DNA from: Synchiropus splendidus
Lineage: Eukaryota > Chordata > Actinopteri > Syngnathiformes > Callionymidae
Assembly (NCBI RefSeq): GCF_027744825.2
Contig: NC_071336.1
Location: 23,857,501-23,921,500 of the forward strand
DNA: 64,000 nucleotides
Direction of reading: 5' to 3'
Shown here: piece after piece, positions 63,540 to 64,000 of the stretch
How positions within the stretch are numbered: position 1 is the first letter of the stretch
How the letters are laid out: each line of letters opens with the position of its first letter
Notes under the pieces: model-generated
What the model was told of the DNA's origin: nothing
Databases searched by the model: none
Seen by the model: the letters and a program-made list of their open reading frames with translations, nothing else
Made by a program: the position numbers and the translations under genes

Positions 63540-63760
63540 TAAAGGAGTACAAGGGTTTACCCCAGGATTTTTTTTAAACTGTGGTTTTAATACGTTTGAA
63601 CACATGAGAGTTCATTTTTTAAAAGACACCATTTTTCTGCAGGCTTGGTGGCAGTGCACCATGTTCATTTACATATAGCAAAAAACCCTGGAGTAATAAC
63701 ATCACTTATGTATAAATATAAACGCCTTATTAAAAAAAAAAAAAAAAAAACGATAAATTG
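63540..63760 (+). mobile_element. dispersed repeat family 2, copy C, followed by an A-rich run
   Basis: Shares CCAGGATTTTTTT, TTTTAATACGTTTGAACACA then TGAGAGTTCAT, and GGTGGCAGTGCACCATG with copies A and B. It ends in a run of 18-19 A (to 63750). The A-run could be a retroelement tail or an independent expansion. Confidence 0.5.
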
Positions 63761-64000
63761 GAAATCGGTGCAGCCCTACTGTAAACCCTAGTAGTGTTGT
63801 AGTACACCAGACCGTTTAAGTAAGTCTTTGGTCTCCGAAAACAAACTCAGGTTGCCACTCACATACCTGTTAATCTCGCATGCGTGCTCTCTGAAAGAAA
63901 CTTGTGTACATAATTGAAAAGAGCTATTTGTAAATTAAGTATTAACGCAATCAATAATTATCTTTTCCTCTGTGTGTGCGCATACGTCTGTGTTCAAGAG
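63761..64000. other. window end, nothing recognised
   Basis: No feature is recognised. The sequence is cut by the window edge. Confidence 0.4.

Overview
The window reads as vertebrate nuclear DNA, most likely from a teleost fish. It is gene-poor, has no bacterial-style gene packing, and carries dinucleotide and tetranucleotide microsatellites and several small inverted-repeat transposons. Its one clearly recognisable protein gene has introns and is known to me only from vertebrates. The teleost call rests on a very short internal intron (118 nt) and on transposon ends of kinds common in fish. It is an inference and I cannot name a species.

The anchor gene is znf438 (zinc finger protein 438) on the minus strand. 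Two coding exons (31996 down to 30273 and 30154 down to 29620) join in frame to give 752 residues with six C2H2 zinc fingers and the N-terminal and linker motifs of the family. A probable 3' untranslated region of up to about 2.4 kb lies downstream, toward 27.2 kb. An 8.2 kb intron separates the main exon from a candidate 5' exon at 40253-40339, whose frame recalls the N-terminus of the mammalian protein but does not splice in frame through the strongest acceptor.

Layout: 1-27 kb holds no gene I can support. It carries four copies of an inverted-repeat transposon of about 200-310 bp, hAT-like remnants, a (CATC)n minisatellite near 15.7-16.1 kb, a long (TA)n array and other simple repeats. 27-32 kb is znf438. 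32-40 kb is its probable intron, with two more (TA)n arrays. 40-51 kb is mostly featureless, with G-runs, a fifth partial transposon copy, and a short ORF behind a TATA/MEF2-like box near 50.9 kb that may be the first exon of an unrecognised plus-strand gene. 51-64 kb is intergenic or intronic and contains three diverged copies of a second dispersed repeat.

The most interesting observations are these. (1) The inverted-repeat transposon carries a pair of facing motifs that fit the vertebrate CTCF core, so it could be spreading insulator-type sites. (2) One copy contains a perfect 35-bp hairpin. (3) The 5' exon structure of znf438 is unresolved. (4) There is a TATA/MEF2-box ORF at 50.9 kb. All regulatory claims are inference from motif content.
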